Assembly (NCBI RefSeq): GCF_007827695.1
Contig: NZ_VITA01000006.1
Span: 334,092-398,091, forward strand
Origin: Sinorhizobium medicae
GTDB lineage: Bacteria > Pseudomonadota > Alphaproteobacteria > Rhizobiales > Rhizobiaceae
DNA: 64,000 nucleotides
Reading direction: 5' to 3'
This document shows positions 25,290 to 33,899 of the stretch, one piece after another. The notes under the pieces are model-generated. The model saw only the letters and a list, made by a program, of their open reading frames with translations, did not search any database and was not told the DNA's origin. Each line of letters begins with the position of its first letter. Position 1 is the first letter of the stretch. The position numbers were made by a program, and so were the translations under genes.

Positions 25290-26819
25290 GTGAGTTCCGA
25301 AACCGGCACATACGACCTTTTCGTCATTGGCGGCGGCATCAACGGGGCAGGCATTGCCCGAGACGCGGCGGGGCGCGGGCTTTCCGTCCTGCTTTGCGAA
25401 AAGGAAGATCTGGCACAGGGCACGAGTTCCCGCTCCGGCAAGCTCGTCCACGGCGGCTTACGCTATCTCGAATATTACGAGTTCCGCCTGGTGCGCGAGG
25501 CGCTGATCGAGCGGGAGGTGCTGCTGGAGTCGGCACCTCATATCATCTGGCCGATGCGTTTCGTGCTGCCGCACAATCCGACCGACCGGCCCGCCTGGCT
25601 CGTGCGCCTCGGCCTGTTTCTCTATGATCATCTGGGTGGGCGCAAACGCCTTCCCGGTACGCGGATGCTCAACCTGCGCACGGCGCCGGAAGGTGCTCCG
25701 ATCAAGCCGGCCTATCGCAAAGCCTTCGAATATTCGGACTGTTGGGTAGACGACGCCCGTCTGGTCGTGTTGAACGCGCTCGACGCGAAAAACAAAGGCG
25801 CGCGGGTCCTGACCCGTACCGCCTGCACCAGCGTTCGCCGGCGCGGCGAACTCTGGCATGTCGAGATGACCGATGCGGAGACCGGGGCCAGGACCGAAGC
25901 CAAAGCGCGTTGCGTGGTCAACACTGCCGGGCCCTGGGTCAACGACGTGATCGGCCGGGTCGCAGGACTGAATTCGAGCCGCAGCGTTCGCCTCGTCAAG
26001 GGCAGCCATATCGTCGTGCCGAAGTTCTGGGAGGGGCGTCAGGCCTATCTGGTCCAGAATCCCGACAAGCGCGTGATCTTCATCAATCCGTACCAGAACG
26101 ACCTGGCGCTGATCGGCACCACCGATATTCCCTATGAGGGGCGGCCGGAGGACGTGTCCGCCGACGATAGCGAGATTGATTATCTCCTGACGTCCGTGAA
26201 CCGCTATTTCAAGCAGCAAATGACGCCGCGCGACATCCTTCACAGCTTCTCCGGTGTTCGGCCGCTTTACGACGACAATGCCGAAAATCCGTCGGCAGTG
26301 ACGCGCGACTACATTTTCGAGCTCGATGCCCCGCAAAAGGGCGCCGCCGGGAGGGAAGCGCCGCTGCTCTCGGTATTTGGCGGCAAGATCACGACCTTCC
26401 GCAAGCTGTCCGAACACGCCTTGGAGCGACTGAAGCCCTTCTTTCCCGAGATGGGGCCGGCTTGGACGGCGCGCTCGCACCTGCCGGGAGGCGATATGGC
26501 GGAAGCGGATTTCGACCAGTTCCTCGGCGAGCTGCGCACACGCCACCAGTGGTTGCCGGCGGATCTCGCCAAGCATTATGCAAGGCTGTACGGCACGCGC
26601 GCCGATGAGCTGATCGGCAGCGCTGCCTCGCTCGAGGAGCTCGGCACTGCGTTCACCCCCCTCTTCAGGGAACGGGAAGCCCGCTTCCTCATCGAAAATG
26701 AATGGGTGCGCACGGCGGAAGACCTGATCGAACGCCGTACGAAGCACGGCCTGCATATGAGCGAAACGGAGAAGCGGGCGTTCAGCGGCTGGTTCCAGGG
26801 TCAGCAGGCGGCGGCGTGA
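25290..26819 (+). CDS. eryB: FAD-dependent glycerol-3-phosphate dehydrogenase family, EryB-like
   Basis: A GlpD-family flavoprotein with the FAD motif GGGINGAG at residues 14-21, the GTSSRSGKLVHGGLRYLEY segment, VVNTAGPWVND and the GGKITTFRKLSEHAL C-terminal motif. The frame extends to 25215, but the GTG at 25290 has AGGAGA at an ideal distance and gives 509 residues, the usual GlpD length; an ATG at 25266 is the alternative. EryB oxidises L-erythritol-4-phosphate to a tetrulose-4-phosphate and passes electrons to the respiratory chain. In S. meliloti it is reported to act in pentitol use as well (recalled). A plain glycerol-3-phosphate dehydrogenase is unlikely given the neighbours. Confidence 0.83.
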   Translation: MSSETGTYDLFVIGGGINGAGIARDAAGRGLSVLLCEKEDLAQGTSSRSGKLVHGGLRYLEYYEFRLVREALIEREVLLESAPHIIWPMRFVLPHNPTDRPAWLVRLGLFLYDHLGGRKRLPGTRMLNLRTAPEGAPIKPAYRKAFEYSDCWVDDARLVVLNALDAKNKGARVLTRTACTSVRRRGELWHVEMTDAETGARTEAKARCVVNTAGPWVNDVIGRVAGLNSSRSVRLVKGSHIVVPKFWEGRQAYLVQNPDKRVIFINPYQNDLALIGTTDIPYEGRPEDVSADDSEIDYLLTSVNRYFKQQMTPRDILHSFSGVRPLYDDNAENPSAVTRDYIFELDAPQKGAAGREAPLLSVFGGKITTFRKLSEHALERLKPFFPEMGPAWTARSHLPGGDMAEADFDQFLGELRTRHQWLPADLAKHYARLYGTRADELIGSAASLEELGTAFTPLFREREARFLIENEWVRTAEDLIERRTKHGLHMSETEKRAFSGWFQGQQAAA

Positions 26820-26832
26820 AAAGGAAGAATTG

Positions 26833-27888
26833 ATGTTGCAAAGCCCCGAATTCGAAGCGCTTCTCGATCTCTCCGCCCGCGTCGGCGCGGATACGGACCT
26901 CGTTCAGGGGGCAGGCGGCAATACGTCCATCAAGGAGGGCGGAACCCTCTGGATCAAGGCGTCCGGCCTTTGGCTTGCCCATGCCCGTCAGCGCGATGTG
27001 ATGGTGCCGGTCGCCCTCGGCCCTTTACTCGACGCGCTGGAGCGAGACGACCCGGCGGCGGAGAAGGCTCAGGACTTCGTCGTCAAGGATCTGAACCCCT
27101 CGGGTCTACGGCCTTCGATCGAAACCACGGTTCACGCTTTGATGCCGCAGAAGGTGGTGGTGCACGTCCACTGCGTAGAGACGATCGCCACCGCCGTGCA
27201 GTCCGACGCGGCGTCGATCGCAGCAGAGAAGCTTGATGGCATTCCCTTCGCTTTCGTTCCTTATGCCAGGCCCGGCCTGCCGCTCGCCAAGGCGATCGCC
27301 GAACGGATCGAGGAAGATACCTCGGTCCTCGTGCTCGGTAACCACGGGCTCGCCGTTGCGGCCGAAACGGTCTCAGATTCTGCGCGGCTTCTTGGAGAGG
27401 TATCGCAGCGCTTTGCCGCACCGGTGCGCCGGGCGCCGTCCGCCGACATCGAGGCGCTGTCGCGCCTTGCCGTCAACAGCAGCTATCAGCTGCCCGATGA
27501 CGCGCGGCTGCACGACGCGGCGACCGACCTCGAAAGCTGCAGGATAGCCGCGGGAGGAAGCCTCTACCCTGACCATGTGATCTTTCTCGGAAAGGGATCG
27601 GTCATCGCTGCACCGGGCGACAACGCATCCTCGCTCGAAGAAGGTTTCCTTCGCGGAGGGGAAAGTCTGCCGCCGGTTCTTCTTTTTCCGGGGAAGGGCG
27701 CCCTGGTGCTCAAGGATGTCTCTGCCGGGGCGCTCGCCATGGCGCGCTGCCTTTCGGACGTAACCGCGCGCATCCCTGACAGCGCCCGTCTGCGCTATCT
27801 CACCGATGCGGAGAACGCCGAACTCCTCGGCTGGGACGCGGAAAAATACCGCCAGCAGTTGAATCGCGCAGGCCAGGTGCTGCAATGA
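26833..27888 (+). CDS. Class II aldolase/adducin-domain protein
   Basis: A 351-residue protein that resembles the aldolase half of RhaD-type aldolase/dehydrogenase fusions, here without the SDR half. Class II residues are present: GAGGNTSIK near residue 27, Glu97 in RPSIETTVH, His111 and His113 in VVHVHC, and His171 in LGNHG. It is larger than the FucA-like aldolase at 24593 and not a close copy of it. It starts 13 bp after the EryB stop and overlaps the next kinase gene by 4 bp (ATGA). It probably handles the phosphorylated ketose made by that kinase. The exact substrate is not known to me. Confidence 0.75.
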   Translation: MLQSPEFEALLDLSARVGADTDLVQGAGGNTSIKEGGTLWIKASGLWLAHARQRDVMVPVALGPLLDALERDDPAAEKAQDFVVKDLNPSGLRPSIETTVHALMPQKVVVHVHCVETIATAVQSDAASIAAEKLDGIPFAFVPYARPGLPLAKAIAERIEEDTSVLVLGNHGLAVAAETVSDSARLLGEVSQRFAAPVRRAPSADIEALSRLAVNSSYQLPDDARLHDAATDLESCRIAAGGSLYPDHVIFLGKGSVIAAPGDNASSLEEGFLRGGESLPPVLLFPGKGALVLKDVSAGALAMARCLSDVTARIPDSARLRYLTDAENAELLGWDAEKYRQQLNRAGQVLQ

Positions 27889-29168
27889 GCGGGGCAAGCG
27901 GGTTTGTCCTCGGCATAGACATGGGCACATCCGGTGCGCGAGCCGTGGCGATGACGGCTGCGGGCGAGGTGGTGGCATCGGGGTCGGCCAAACTTGCCGC
28001 TTTTTCCGATGATCATCGCGATCCGGTCGGCTGGTGGAAGGCGGTACGGGCCGCGCTCGCGGAGACGCTGGCGGAAATTGAGGTGGCGCATGCGCGCGCC
28101 ATCTGTATAGACGGTACATCGGGTACGATGCTCCCGGTCGCAGCCGATGGCGCACCTCTTGCGACGCCGCTGATGTACAACGACCCGGTTCCCGATTCGG
28201 CCATTATCGAGCGTATAGCCGCCCATGCGCCTGAGGAGAGTGCGGCCCACGGCGCGACTTCGGGTCTGGGTAAGCTTTTGACCTTCCAGCCGCTGCCCGG
28301 CGTCTTTCGCGTCATCCATCAGGCGGACTGGCTCGCCGGTCATTTCACCGGGCTCTACGACGTCAGCGACGAGAACAATGCGCTGAAGACCGGCTACGAT
28401 CCGGTAGCCCGCAAATGGCCGGACTGGCTCGCGCGGACCGGCGCGCGCGCCGATCTGCTGCCGGATGTGCTGCCGGCAGGGTCGCCGATCGCGACGGTCT
28501 CGCCCGCGGCGGCCGAAGCTTTCGGGCTGCCGAGCGAAGTGCTCGTCGTCGCAGGCACGACAGACGGCTGCGCCTCCTTCCTTGCGACCGGCGCTGACCG
28601 GCCGGGTGACGCCGTCAGCGCGCTGGGCACGACGCTGACCGTGAAGATGCTGTCCGATAAGCCGCTCTTTGCGCCGCAATACGGGCTCTACAGCCACCGG
28701 ATCGGCGACATGTGGCTCGCCGGCGGTGCCTCCAACACGGGCGGCGCGGTGCTTGCTGCGCATTTCGAAACCGGGCGGATCGCCGCCCTCTCGGAGAGCA
28801 TCGATCCGGCGACGGACACGGGGCTCGACTTCTATCCCCTGCTGAAACCGGGCGAACGGTTTCCCGTTGCCGATCCCGCCTTCCTTCCGCGCATGGAGCC
28901 CCGGCCGGCGGAGGACGCGGAATTCCTGAAGGCTATATTCGAGGGGATAGCGGGCGTCGAACGCCTTGCTTACGAACGTCTGGTCTCGCTCGGCAGTCCC
29001 GCCTTGCGGTCGATCCGCACCGTTGGCGGCGGCGCGAAGAACGCGACGTGGACTGCGATCCGCAAGCGCAAGCTCGCCGTTCCCTTCCTCCCTGTGCTTT
29101 CGGAAGAGGCTGCCGCCGGCGCGGCGCGCCTGGCTCTTTCCGGGGCGAGAGAGGCGGGCCTGTTATGA
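27885..29168 (+). CDS. FGGY-family carbohydrate kinase (second kinase)
   Basis: A 427-residue FGGY kinase with the N-terminal GIDMGTSGARAVAMTAAG phosphate motif and a second adenosine-binding region near residue 375 (RTVGGGAKNATWTAIRK). It is about 100 residues shorter than the EryA-like kinase in the same operon, so the two probably act on different substrates (for instance a tetritol and a pentulose). It overlaps both neighbours by 4 bp. In S. meliloti a ribitol/L-arabitol branch of this locus uses a separate kinase (rbt genes, recalled); this gene may be its counterpart, but I do not assign the symbol. Confidence 0.78.
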   Translation: MSGASGFVLGIDMGTSGARAVAMTAAGEVVASGSAKLAAFSDDHRDPVGWWKAVRAALAETLAEIEVAHARAICIDGTSGTMLPVAADGAPLATPLMYNDPVPDSAIIERIAAHAPEESAAHGATSGLGKLLTFQPLPGVFRVIHQADWLAGHFTGLYDVSDENNALKTGYDPVARKWPDWLARTGARADLLPDVLPAGSPIATVSPAAAEAFGLPSEVLVVAGTTDGCASFLATGADRPGDAVSALGTTLTVKMLSDKPLFAPQYGLYSHRIGDMWLAGGASNTGGAVLAAHFETGRIAALSESIDPATDTGLDFYPLLKPGERFPVADPAFLPRMEPRPAEDAEFLKAIFEGIAGVERLAYERLVSLGSPALRSIRTVGGGAKNATWTAIRKRKLAVPFLPVLSEEAAAGAARLALSGAREAGLL

Positions 29169-30010
29169 GTTCAATCCGTGAAATTCCAGGTCTGTCTGCG
29201 ATCGCCGGCGCCTTCGATGCCTTTCTCGTCGATCAGTATGGCGTGCTGAGAGATGGTCGCGGACCTTATCCCGGCGCGGCGGAAACGCTTGTACGACTGA
29301 AGCAGGCCGGAAAGCGGGTCATCGTCCTCTCCAATTCCGGCAAACGCTCGACGGAGAACGACCGCCGGCTCGCGGAACTCGGTTTCGAGCGGGGAAGCTG
29401 GGACTGGTTTCTGACCTCGGGAGAGGTTGCCTGGCGGCTTTTGAAACGGGAGTCCGAAGGTGAGAATGGCGCAGCGCGCAAATGTCTTCTGATCAGTCGC
29501 GATGGTGATCTATCGCCGCTCAACGGCCTGAATTTCGTCCGCACCGAGAGCGGCGATGAGGCCGACACCGTGCTTCTGGCGGGGAGCGAGGGCGATGTCC
29601 ACCCGCTTTCCTATTACGAAGACCTGCTCGGGCCGGCCGCCCGCCGGGGCGTGCCGTGCCTCTGCACCAATCCGGACAAGGTGATGCTGACGCGGAGCGG
29701 CCCCGCCTTCGGCGCGGGGCGCATCGCCGAGCTTTACGAGGAGATGGGGGGGCATGTGCGCTGGATCGGCAAGCCCTTTGCCGACATCTACGACTTCGCT
29801 CTCGATTTTCTCGGTTGCCCGGAACCCGGGCGGGTCTGCGCAATAGGCGACAGCGTCGAGCACGACATCGGCGGAGCCGCGTCGGCGGGCTTGGCCTCGG
29901 TGCTCGTCGCCACGGGCATTCTGGAACACCGGTCGGACGAGGAACGCCGGCAGCTCTTCAGGGAGCACGGTGCTTCGCCCGATTTCATCCTTTCCAAATT
30001 TGCTTGGTAG
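29165..30010 (+). CDS. HAD-superfamily class IIA protein (TIGR01459-like)
   Basis: A 281-residue HAD protein with the class IIA cap arrangement. Motif I reads FLVDQYGVL, with nucleophile Asp23 but Tyr25 at the D+2 position, where most HAD phosphatases have a second Asp. An aromatic residue here is usual in the TIGR01459/CECR5-like subgroup as I recall it. Other motifs are present: VIVLSNSGKRS (motif II), IGKPFADIYDFA (motif III Lys) and AIGDSVEHDIGGA (motif IV). It overlaps the second kinase gene by 4 bp, so a role in the same branch is likely, perhaps on a sugar phosphate. Phosphatase activity cannot be assumed because of Tyr25. Confidence 0.75.
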   Translation: MSSIREIPGLSAIAGAFDAFLVDQYGVLRDGRGPYPGAAETLVRLKQAGKRVIVLSNSGKRSTENDRRLAELGFERGSWDWFLTSGEVAWRLLKRESEGENGAARKCLLISRDGDLSPLNGLNFVRTESGDEADTVLLAGSEGDVHPLSYYEDLLGPAARRGVPCLCTNPDKVMLTRSGPAFGAGRIAELYEEMGGHVRWIGKPFADIYDFALDFLGCPEPGRVCAIGDSVEHDIGGAASAGLASVLVATGILEHRSDEERRQLFREHGASPDFILSKFAW

Positions 30011-30023
30011 CAAGGAGCGCGCA

Positions 30024-30953
30024 ATGGCCTTCACGCTGTCGCTCAACACCAATCCGCTGGTCAACCGCTTTGCCGAGGCGGACGATCTGATCGACACCAT
30101 CGCCGACAAGATCCGCATCGGCCATGTCCAGCTCACCCATGAATTCGTCAATCCCGGCTGGCCTGCGTCGACCATCAACAAGGCGCTCCGGCAATTTCGA
30201 ACCGCGCTCGCCCGAACCGGCGTGAAGATCACGTCCGGGATGACGGGCCCCTACGGCCGTCTCAACCATTTCGGCCACCCGGACTCGGATGTCCGGCGCT
30301 ACTATGTCGACTGGTTCAAGACCTTTGCCGATATCTCCGCCGAGCTCGGCGCTTCCGGCATGGGGACGCAGTTCGCGATCTTCACGCTCAGAGACTATGA
30401 CGATCCGGCGCGACGCGAGGAACTGATCGCGATCGCCATTGACTGCTGGCGCGAAGTTGCTCAGCATGCGAAGGCGGCAGGCCTCTCCTATCTGTTCTGG
30501 GAGCCGATGTCGGTCGGCCGCGAGTTTGGTCACACGATCGCAGAGTGCAGGGCGCTCGATCAACGCCTGGCCACGGCCGGGTTCTCGATCCCGATGAAGA
30601 TGATGGTCGATATCGACCATGGCGACGTGACATCGCCCAACGCTGCCGACGTCGATCCTTATGCCTGGGCACAGGCCTTTCCTAAACAGTCACCCATCAT
30701 TCATATCAAGCAGTCGTCCATGAACAAGGGCGGGCACTGGCCCTTCACAGCCGCCTACAACAAAGATGGCCGCATCACGCCGGAACGCCTGTTAGATGCA
30801 GTAAGGAGGGGAGGCGGTACGGACAATGAGATCTGTCTCGAGCTCTCCTTCCGCGAGCGCGAGCCGACCGACCGCAACGTGGTGGAAATGATCCAGGAGT
30901 CGGTCGAATTCTGGGAACCTCATATCGATACCGGCTTTAACAATCCCAAATGA
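30024..30953 (+). CDS. eryC: EryC-like tetrulose-4-phosphate racemase/epimerase
   Basis: A 309-residue TIM-barrel protein of the xylose isomerase/AP-endonuclease-like fold, starting MAFTLSLNTNPLVNRFAE after an AAGGAG ribosome site. Its length and motifs (MVDIDHGDVTSP, HIKQSSMNKGGH, ICLELSFREREP) match EryC of Brucella and rhizobia. In Brucella EryC is reported to be an L-3-tetrulose-4-phosphate racemase acting after EryB. It begins 13 bp after the HAD gene and is the last gene before a 104-bp gap that appears to hold a new promoter. Confidence 0.85.
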   Translation: MAFTLSLNTNPLVNRFAEADDLIDTIADKIRIGHVQLTHEFVNPGWPASTINKALRQFRTALARTGVKITSGMTGPYGRLNHFGHPDSDVRRYYVDWFKTFADISAELGASGMGTQFAIFTLRDYDDPARREELIAIAIDCWREVAQHAKAAGLSYLFWEPMSVGREFGHTIAECRALDQRLATAGFSIPMKMMVDIDHGDVTSPNAADVDPYAWAQAFPKQSPIIHIKQSSMNKGGHWPFTAAYNKDGRITPERLLDAVRRGGGTDNEICLELSFREREPTDRNVVEMIQESVEFWEPHIDTGFNNPK

Positions 30954-31057
30954 TCACTATAAATCGTAACAAAATCGCATGTTTGAGTTGAAATATCACA
31001 TATAGATGTTATCTTTTCCGAGGGTGGCGAAACGGCCAGACCGACGGAAATGTTACG
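30954..31057 (+). promoter_or_regulatory. Candidate internal promoter before the DeoR regulator
   Basis: This 104-bp gap is AT-rich for the window, with TTGAGT at 30983-30988 and a TGTTAT -10-like hexamer at 31007-31012 (18-bp spacing). It could start a separate transcript for the DeoR regulator, tpiB and rpiB. The evidence is composition and weak hexamers only. Confidence 0.35.
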
Positions 31058-31843
31058 ATGAAACCGGACGACAGGCGGCAGGCGATCATGGATGTCCTCA
31101 TGGAAGCGGGAACGGCTTCCGTCGAGGAGCTCAGCTTCCGCTTTGGCGTCAGCAAGATGACCGTGCATCGGGATCTCGACGATCTCGAGCAGGCAGGGCT
31201 CCTGCGAAAGGTTCATGGCGGTGCTTCCATCCAGTCGAGCCCGCAGTTCGAAAGCGATTTCCGCTATCGCGAGAAGATCGCGACGAGTGAAAAGCGCCGC
31301 CTTGGCGAGTACGCCGCGACCCTGGTCGAGCCGGGCCAGAGCGTCATAATCGACGACAGCTCGACGGCTGGCGCGATTGCCGGTTTTCTCAAGGATATTC
31401 GCCCGCTCACGGTCATTACCAATAACCTTGGCGTCATCACCGATCTGTCCGGTGTCCCGGGTATGAACCTGATCGCGCTGGGCGGCCATTACAGCAAGAG
31501 GTTCAACGGGTTTTTCGGCGTCGTCACCGAGGAGGCGCTGCGATCTCTGCGCGCGGACGTGGCGTTCCTGTCAAGTTCGGCGGTCGAGGGAACGGCCGCC
31601 TTCCACCAGGACCAGGAAGTGGTTCAGATCAAGCGTCAGATGGTGAAATCGGCCAACCGCAAATATCTCCTGGTGGACCACGGCAAGTTCGGCCGTTCGG
31701 CCTTGCATTTCCTGATGGGGCTCGAGGCCTTCGACGCGGTTCTGACCGGGAGCGAAGTGTCCGACGGGCACGCAAGGGAACTGGGAGACGCCGGCGTCGG
31801 GCTCCTCAGGATCGACAACCAGAAAATAATGGAGAAGGCATGA
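31058..31843 (+). CDS. DeoR/GlpR family transcriptional regulator
   Basis: A 261-residue DeoR-type protein with an N-terminal winged helix (ASVEELSFRFGVSKMTVHRD) and a C-terminal sugar-phosphate sensor domain (VIIDDSSTAGAIAGFL, LIALGGHYSKRFNGFFG, VDHGKFGRSALH). It overlaps the tpiB start by 4 bp and so is made together with the two isomerases. It is a second regulator in the locus beside the EryD-like one. In S. meliloti a regulator in this position has been called eryR (recalled). The effector is probably a phosphorylated tetrulose or ketose; this is inference. Confidence 0.82.
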   Translation: MKPDDRRQAIMDVLMEAGTASVEELSFRFGVSKMTVHRDLDDLEQAGLLRKVHGGASIQSSPQFESDFRYREKIATSEKRRLGEYAATLVEPGQSVIIDDSSTAGAIAGFLKDIRPLTVITNNLGVITDLSGVPGMNLIALGGHYSKRFNGFFGVVTEEALRSLRADVAFLSSSAVEGTAAFHQDQEVVQIKRQMVKSANRKYLLVDHGKFGRSALHFLMGLEAFDAVLTGSEVSDGHARELGDAGVGLLRIDNQKIMEKA

Positions 31844-32607
31844 GCAAGTCGGGGCTCTGGGTCGGCACGAGCTGGAAGATGAACAAGACGTTGGCGGAGG
31901 CCATGGTCTTCGCCGATGGTCTTGCGGCCGCAGACGCGACGCGCGACGCGCGCATTCAACGCTTCGTCGTCCCTCCGTTCACGGCCGTACGACAAGTCAA
32001 GGAAAGGCTGAACGGAACCAGCGTCAAAGTCGGTGCGCAGAACATGCATTGGGACGATGCGGGAGCCTGGACCGGCGAAATTTCACCGATGATGCTCAAG
32101 GACTGCGGTCTCGATATCGTCGAGCTTGGTCACAGCGAACGGCGCGAGCATTTCGGCGAAACCGACCGAACCGTGGGCCTGAAAACCGCGGCCGCCGTGA
32201 AGCACGGTCTGGTGCCGTTGATCTGCATCGGTGAGACGCTCGCCGAACGCGAGGCAGGTGAAGCGGACACGGTGTTGAGGCGCCAGGTGGAAGGCGCCCT
32301 TGCATTCCTCGGGGGCGCGGCAAGGACGGCCCCTGTTCTCCTGGCTTACGAGCCGGTCTGGGCGATCGGCGTCAACGGCATACCGGCGACAGCCGGCTAC
32401 GCCGACGCCCGCCACAAGATCATTGCCGACGTCGCTCAGCGTGCGCTCGGGGTGAAGGTTCCGGTGCTCTATGGCGGCAGTGTCAATCCCGGAAATTGCG
32501 AGGAACTGATCGCTGAGCCGCACATCGACGGGCTCTTCATCGGCCGCTCCGCCTGGGAGGTTGGCGGCTATCTCGACATCTTGCAACGCGTAGCCCGGGC
32601 GATCTGA
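31840..32607 (+). CDS. tpiB: Triose-phosphate-isomerase paralog of the erythritol pathway
   Basis: A 255-residue TIM barrel with all triose-phosphate isomerase catalytic elements: Lys in GTSWKMNKT (near residue 14), His in ELGHSERR (near residue 97), Glu in [10 protein letters not shown] (near residue 170), and the GGSVNPGN phosphate loop. It is a catabolic paralog (TpiB/TpiA2/EryH), not the glycolytic copy, judged by its place between the DeoR regulator and RpiB. In Brucella the homolog isomerises tetrulose-4-phosphate on the way to erythrose-4-phosphate. It overlaps the regulator gene by 4 bp. Confidence 0.88.
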   Translation: MSKSGLWVGTSWKMNKTLAEAMVFADGLAAADATRDARIQRFVVPPFTAVRQVKERLNGTSVKVGAQNMHWDDAGAWTGEISPMMLKDCGLDIVELGHSERREHFGETDRTVGLKTAAAVKHGLVPLICIGETLAEREAGEADTVLRRQVEGALAFLGGAARTAPVLLAYEPVWAIGVNGIPATAGYADARHKIIADVAQRALGVKVPVLYGGSVNPGNCEELIAEPHIDGLFIGRSAWEVGGYLDILQRVARAI

Positions 32608-32647
32608 GCATCGACGGGTCAGGCATCAACATCTGAAAGGAAACGAC

Positions 32648-33085
32648 ATGAAAATCGCGATTGGAGCCGACAGCGCCGGTAAGCCCCTGCTCGACGTCAT
32701 CGCCGCGCATCTCGCCACGAAAAGCGGCCTCGAAGTGAAGGACCTGAGCCAGTCCGGCTATTATGCCGATCTCTCCCGAGATCTGGCGCAGACGATCACG
32801 GCAGGCGAAAACGAGCGTGGCATCCTGATCTGCGGTACCGGCATTGGCGTATGCATCTCCGCCAACAAGGTGCCCGGCATCCGCGCCGCGCTTACCCACG
32901 ACACCTATTCGGCCGAGCGGGCAGCCAAGTCCAATAATGCCCAGATCATCACCATGGGCGCACGCGTTATCGGCCCGGAATTGGCGAAATCGATCGTCGA
33001 CACCTGGCTTGCCTCCGAATTCGACCCGAACGGGCCGTCTGCGGCGAATGTCGACGCGATCGATCGTCTGGATGCGGTGAAGTAA
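32648..33085 (+). CDS. rpiB: RpiB-family sugar-phosphate isomerase of the erythritol pathway
   Basis: A 145-residue RpiB/LacAB-fold isomerase with the catalytic cysteine motif [14 protein letters not shown] near residue 60 and the ARVIGPELA segment. In the erythritol pathway this protein (EryI in Brucella) makes D-erythrose-4-phosphate, which enters the pentose phosphate pathway. It follows tpiB by 40 bp, with AAAGGAAACGAC before its ATG, and ends the polyol locus; a terminator hairpin follows at 33138. Confidence 0.87.
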   Translation: MKIAIGADSAGKPLLDVIAAHLATKSGLEVKDLSQSGYYADLSRDLAQTITAGENERGILICGTGIGVCISANKVPGIRAALTHDTYSAERAAKSNNAQIITMGARVIGPELAKSIVDTWLASEFDPNGPSAANVDAIDRLDAVK

Positions 33086-33137
33086 CAGTCCCGAGTTCTG
33101 CGGCGCATGCTGATCCTCCCTCATGCGCGCAGCGAGA

Positions 33138-33164
33138 CGCCCGGCAGCAATGCCGGGTGTTTTC
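33138..33164 (+). terminator. Rho-independent terminator after rpiB
   Basis: CCCGGCA (33140-33146), a GCAA loop, TGCCGGG (33151-33157) and then TGTTTTC. This perfect GC stem plus short T run lies 52 bp after rpiB and probably ends the polyol transcript. Confidence 0.7.
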
Positions 33165-33221
33165 GTTGTGGTGCGCCCGGCATGGGCGCACTCCTGTGGA
33201 AAGTCCCGCCACGTTCTGCCG

Positions 33222-33734
33222 CTATCGGCCGGTAGGCTGATGCCTGTCCCACGCGCCGTCCTCAAGGCGGCGATCTTCGATGAGCTTCCCCACTGCAAGG
33301 AGGTCGGGCGCGGCACTCAGTACCCGCGCTATGGCGGCATTCTCCGGGCCCTTGCAGCCGAAGTTGAACACGAGGCGGTCGGTGCGGTCCTGGTCCGTCC
33401 AGGTCACCGCCACGGATGCGTGATCGGTCGCCATTCGGCGGCATCGAGGATGGCCCGTTGTGATGTCTTCCATTCCTCTTGGGCGGTAGGGTGCCAAGGC
33501 GCCCTGGAAGGCGGACCATTCTCCCGGCGTAATGGAGAACCGGTGTTTGCCGAGAACCGTCGTGAAGCGGCGACCCTCGAATATCCCGCTCTCGGCGGCG
33601 GTTGCCTCGAATCTATATACAGGGCACTCACCCAGGCAAGGGCCGTGCTCGAAGGTGATGCTTTGACCAAGCGCTGAAACGCCAGGCGCCATGGCCAGAG
33701 TGATTGCGATTGCTGCTCTCGTGATGATCGGCAT
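33222..33734 (-). CDS. Small exported protein, DUF6438-like
   Basis: A 170-residue protein with an N-terminal signal peptide (MPIITRAAIAITLAMAPGVS, likely cleaved before QSITF). The mature part holds the GPCLGECPVYRFEA motif, as in DUF6438-type proteins, and two more cysteines near the middle and end. The frame extends upstream to 33869, but the ATG at 33732-33734 places the signal peptide at the N-terminus, so it is preferred. It reads opposite to the rpiB operon. Function is unknown; periplasmic location is inferred. Confidence 0.65.
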   Translation of the reverse strand: MPIITRAAIAITLAMAPGVSALGQSITFEHGPCLGECPVYRFEATAAESGIFEGRRFTTVLGKHRFSITPGEWSAFQGALAPYRPRGMEDITTGHPRCRRMATDHASVAVTWTDQDRTDRLVFNFGCKGPENAAIARVLSAAPDLLAVGKLIEDRRLEDGAWDRHQPTGR

Positions 33735-33899
33735 GAAATTGGTCCCGCTGTCGAGAGCGAATGCTACTCCACAGGCCTCAAAGCGCCAATTGCGTGGCAG
33801 AATAGAAGATCTAAGCACAGCCGCCCAGTCATCCTGGGATTGTTTGCTTTGCCGGTCTCTCGTGCCCATCGGCGTCCCGCCCGGATTCCGCTCGGTGCT

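Noticed and set aside
25458..26756. Leftward open frame of 432 codons opposite eryB
   Set aside because: Antisense shadow; sense strand carries intact FAD motifs and operon spacing.
33123..33677. Rightward open frame of 184 codons after rpiB
   Set aside because: It crosses the terminator hairpin and is antisense to the small exported protein; no motifs.
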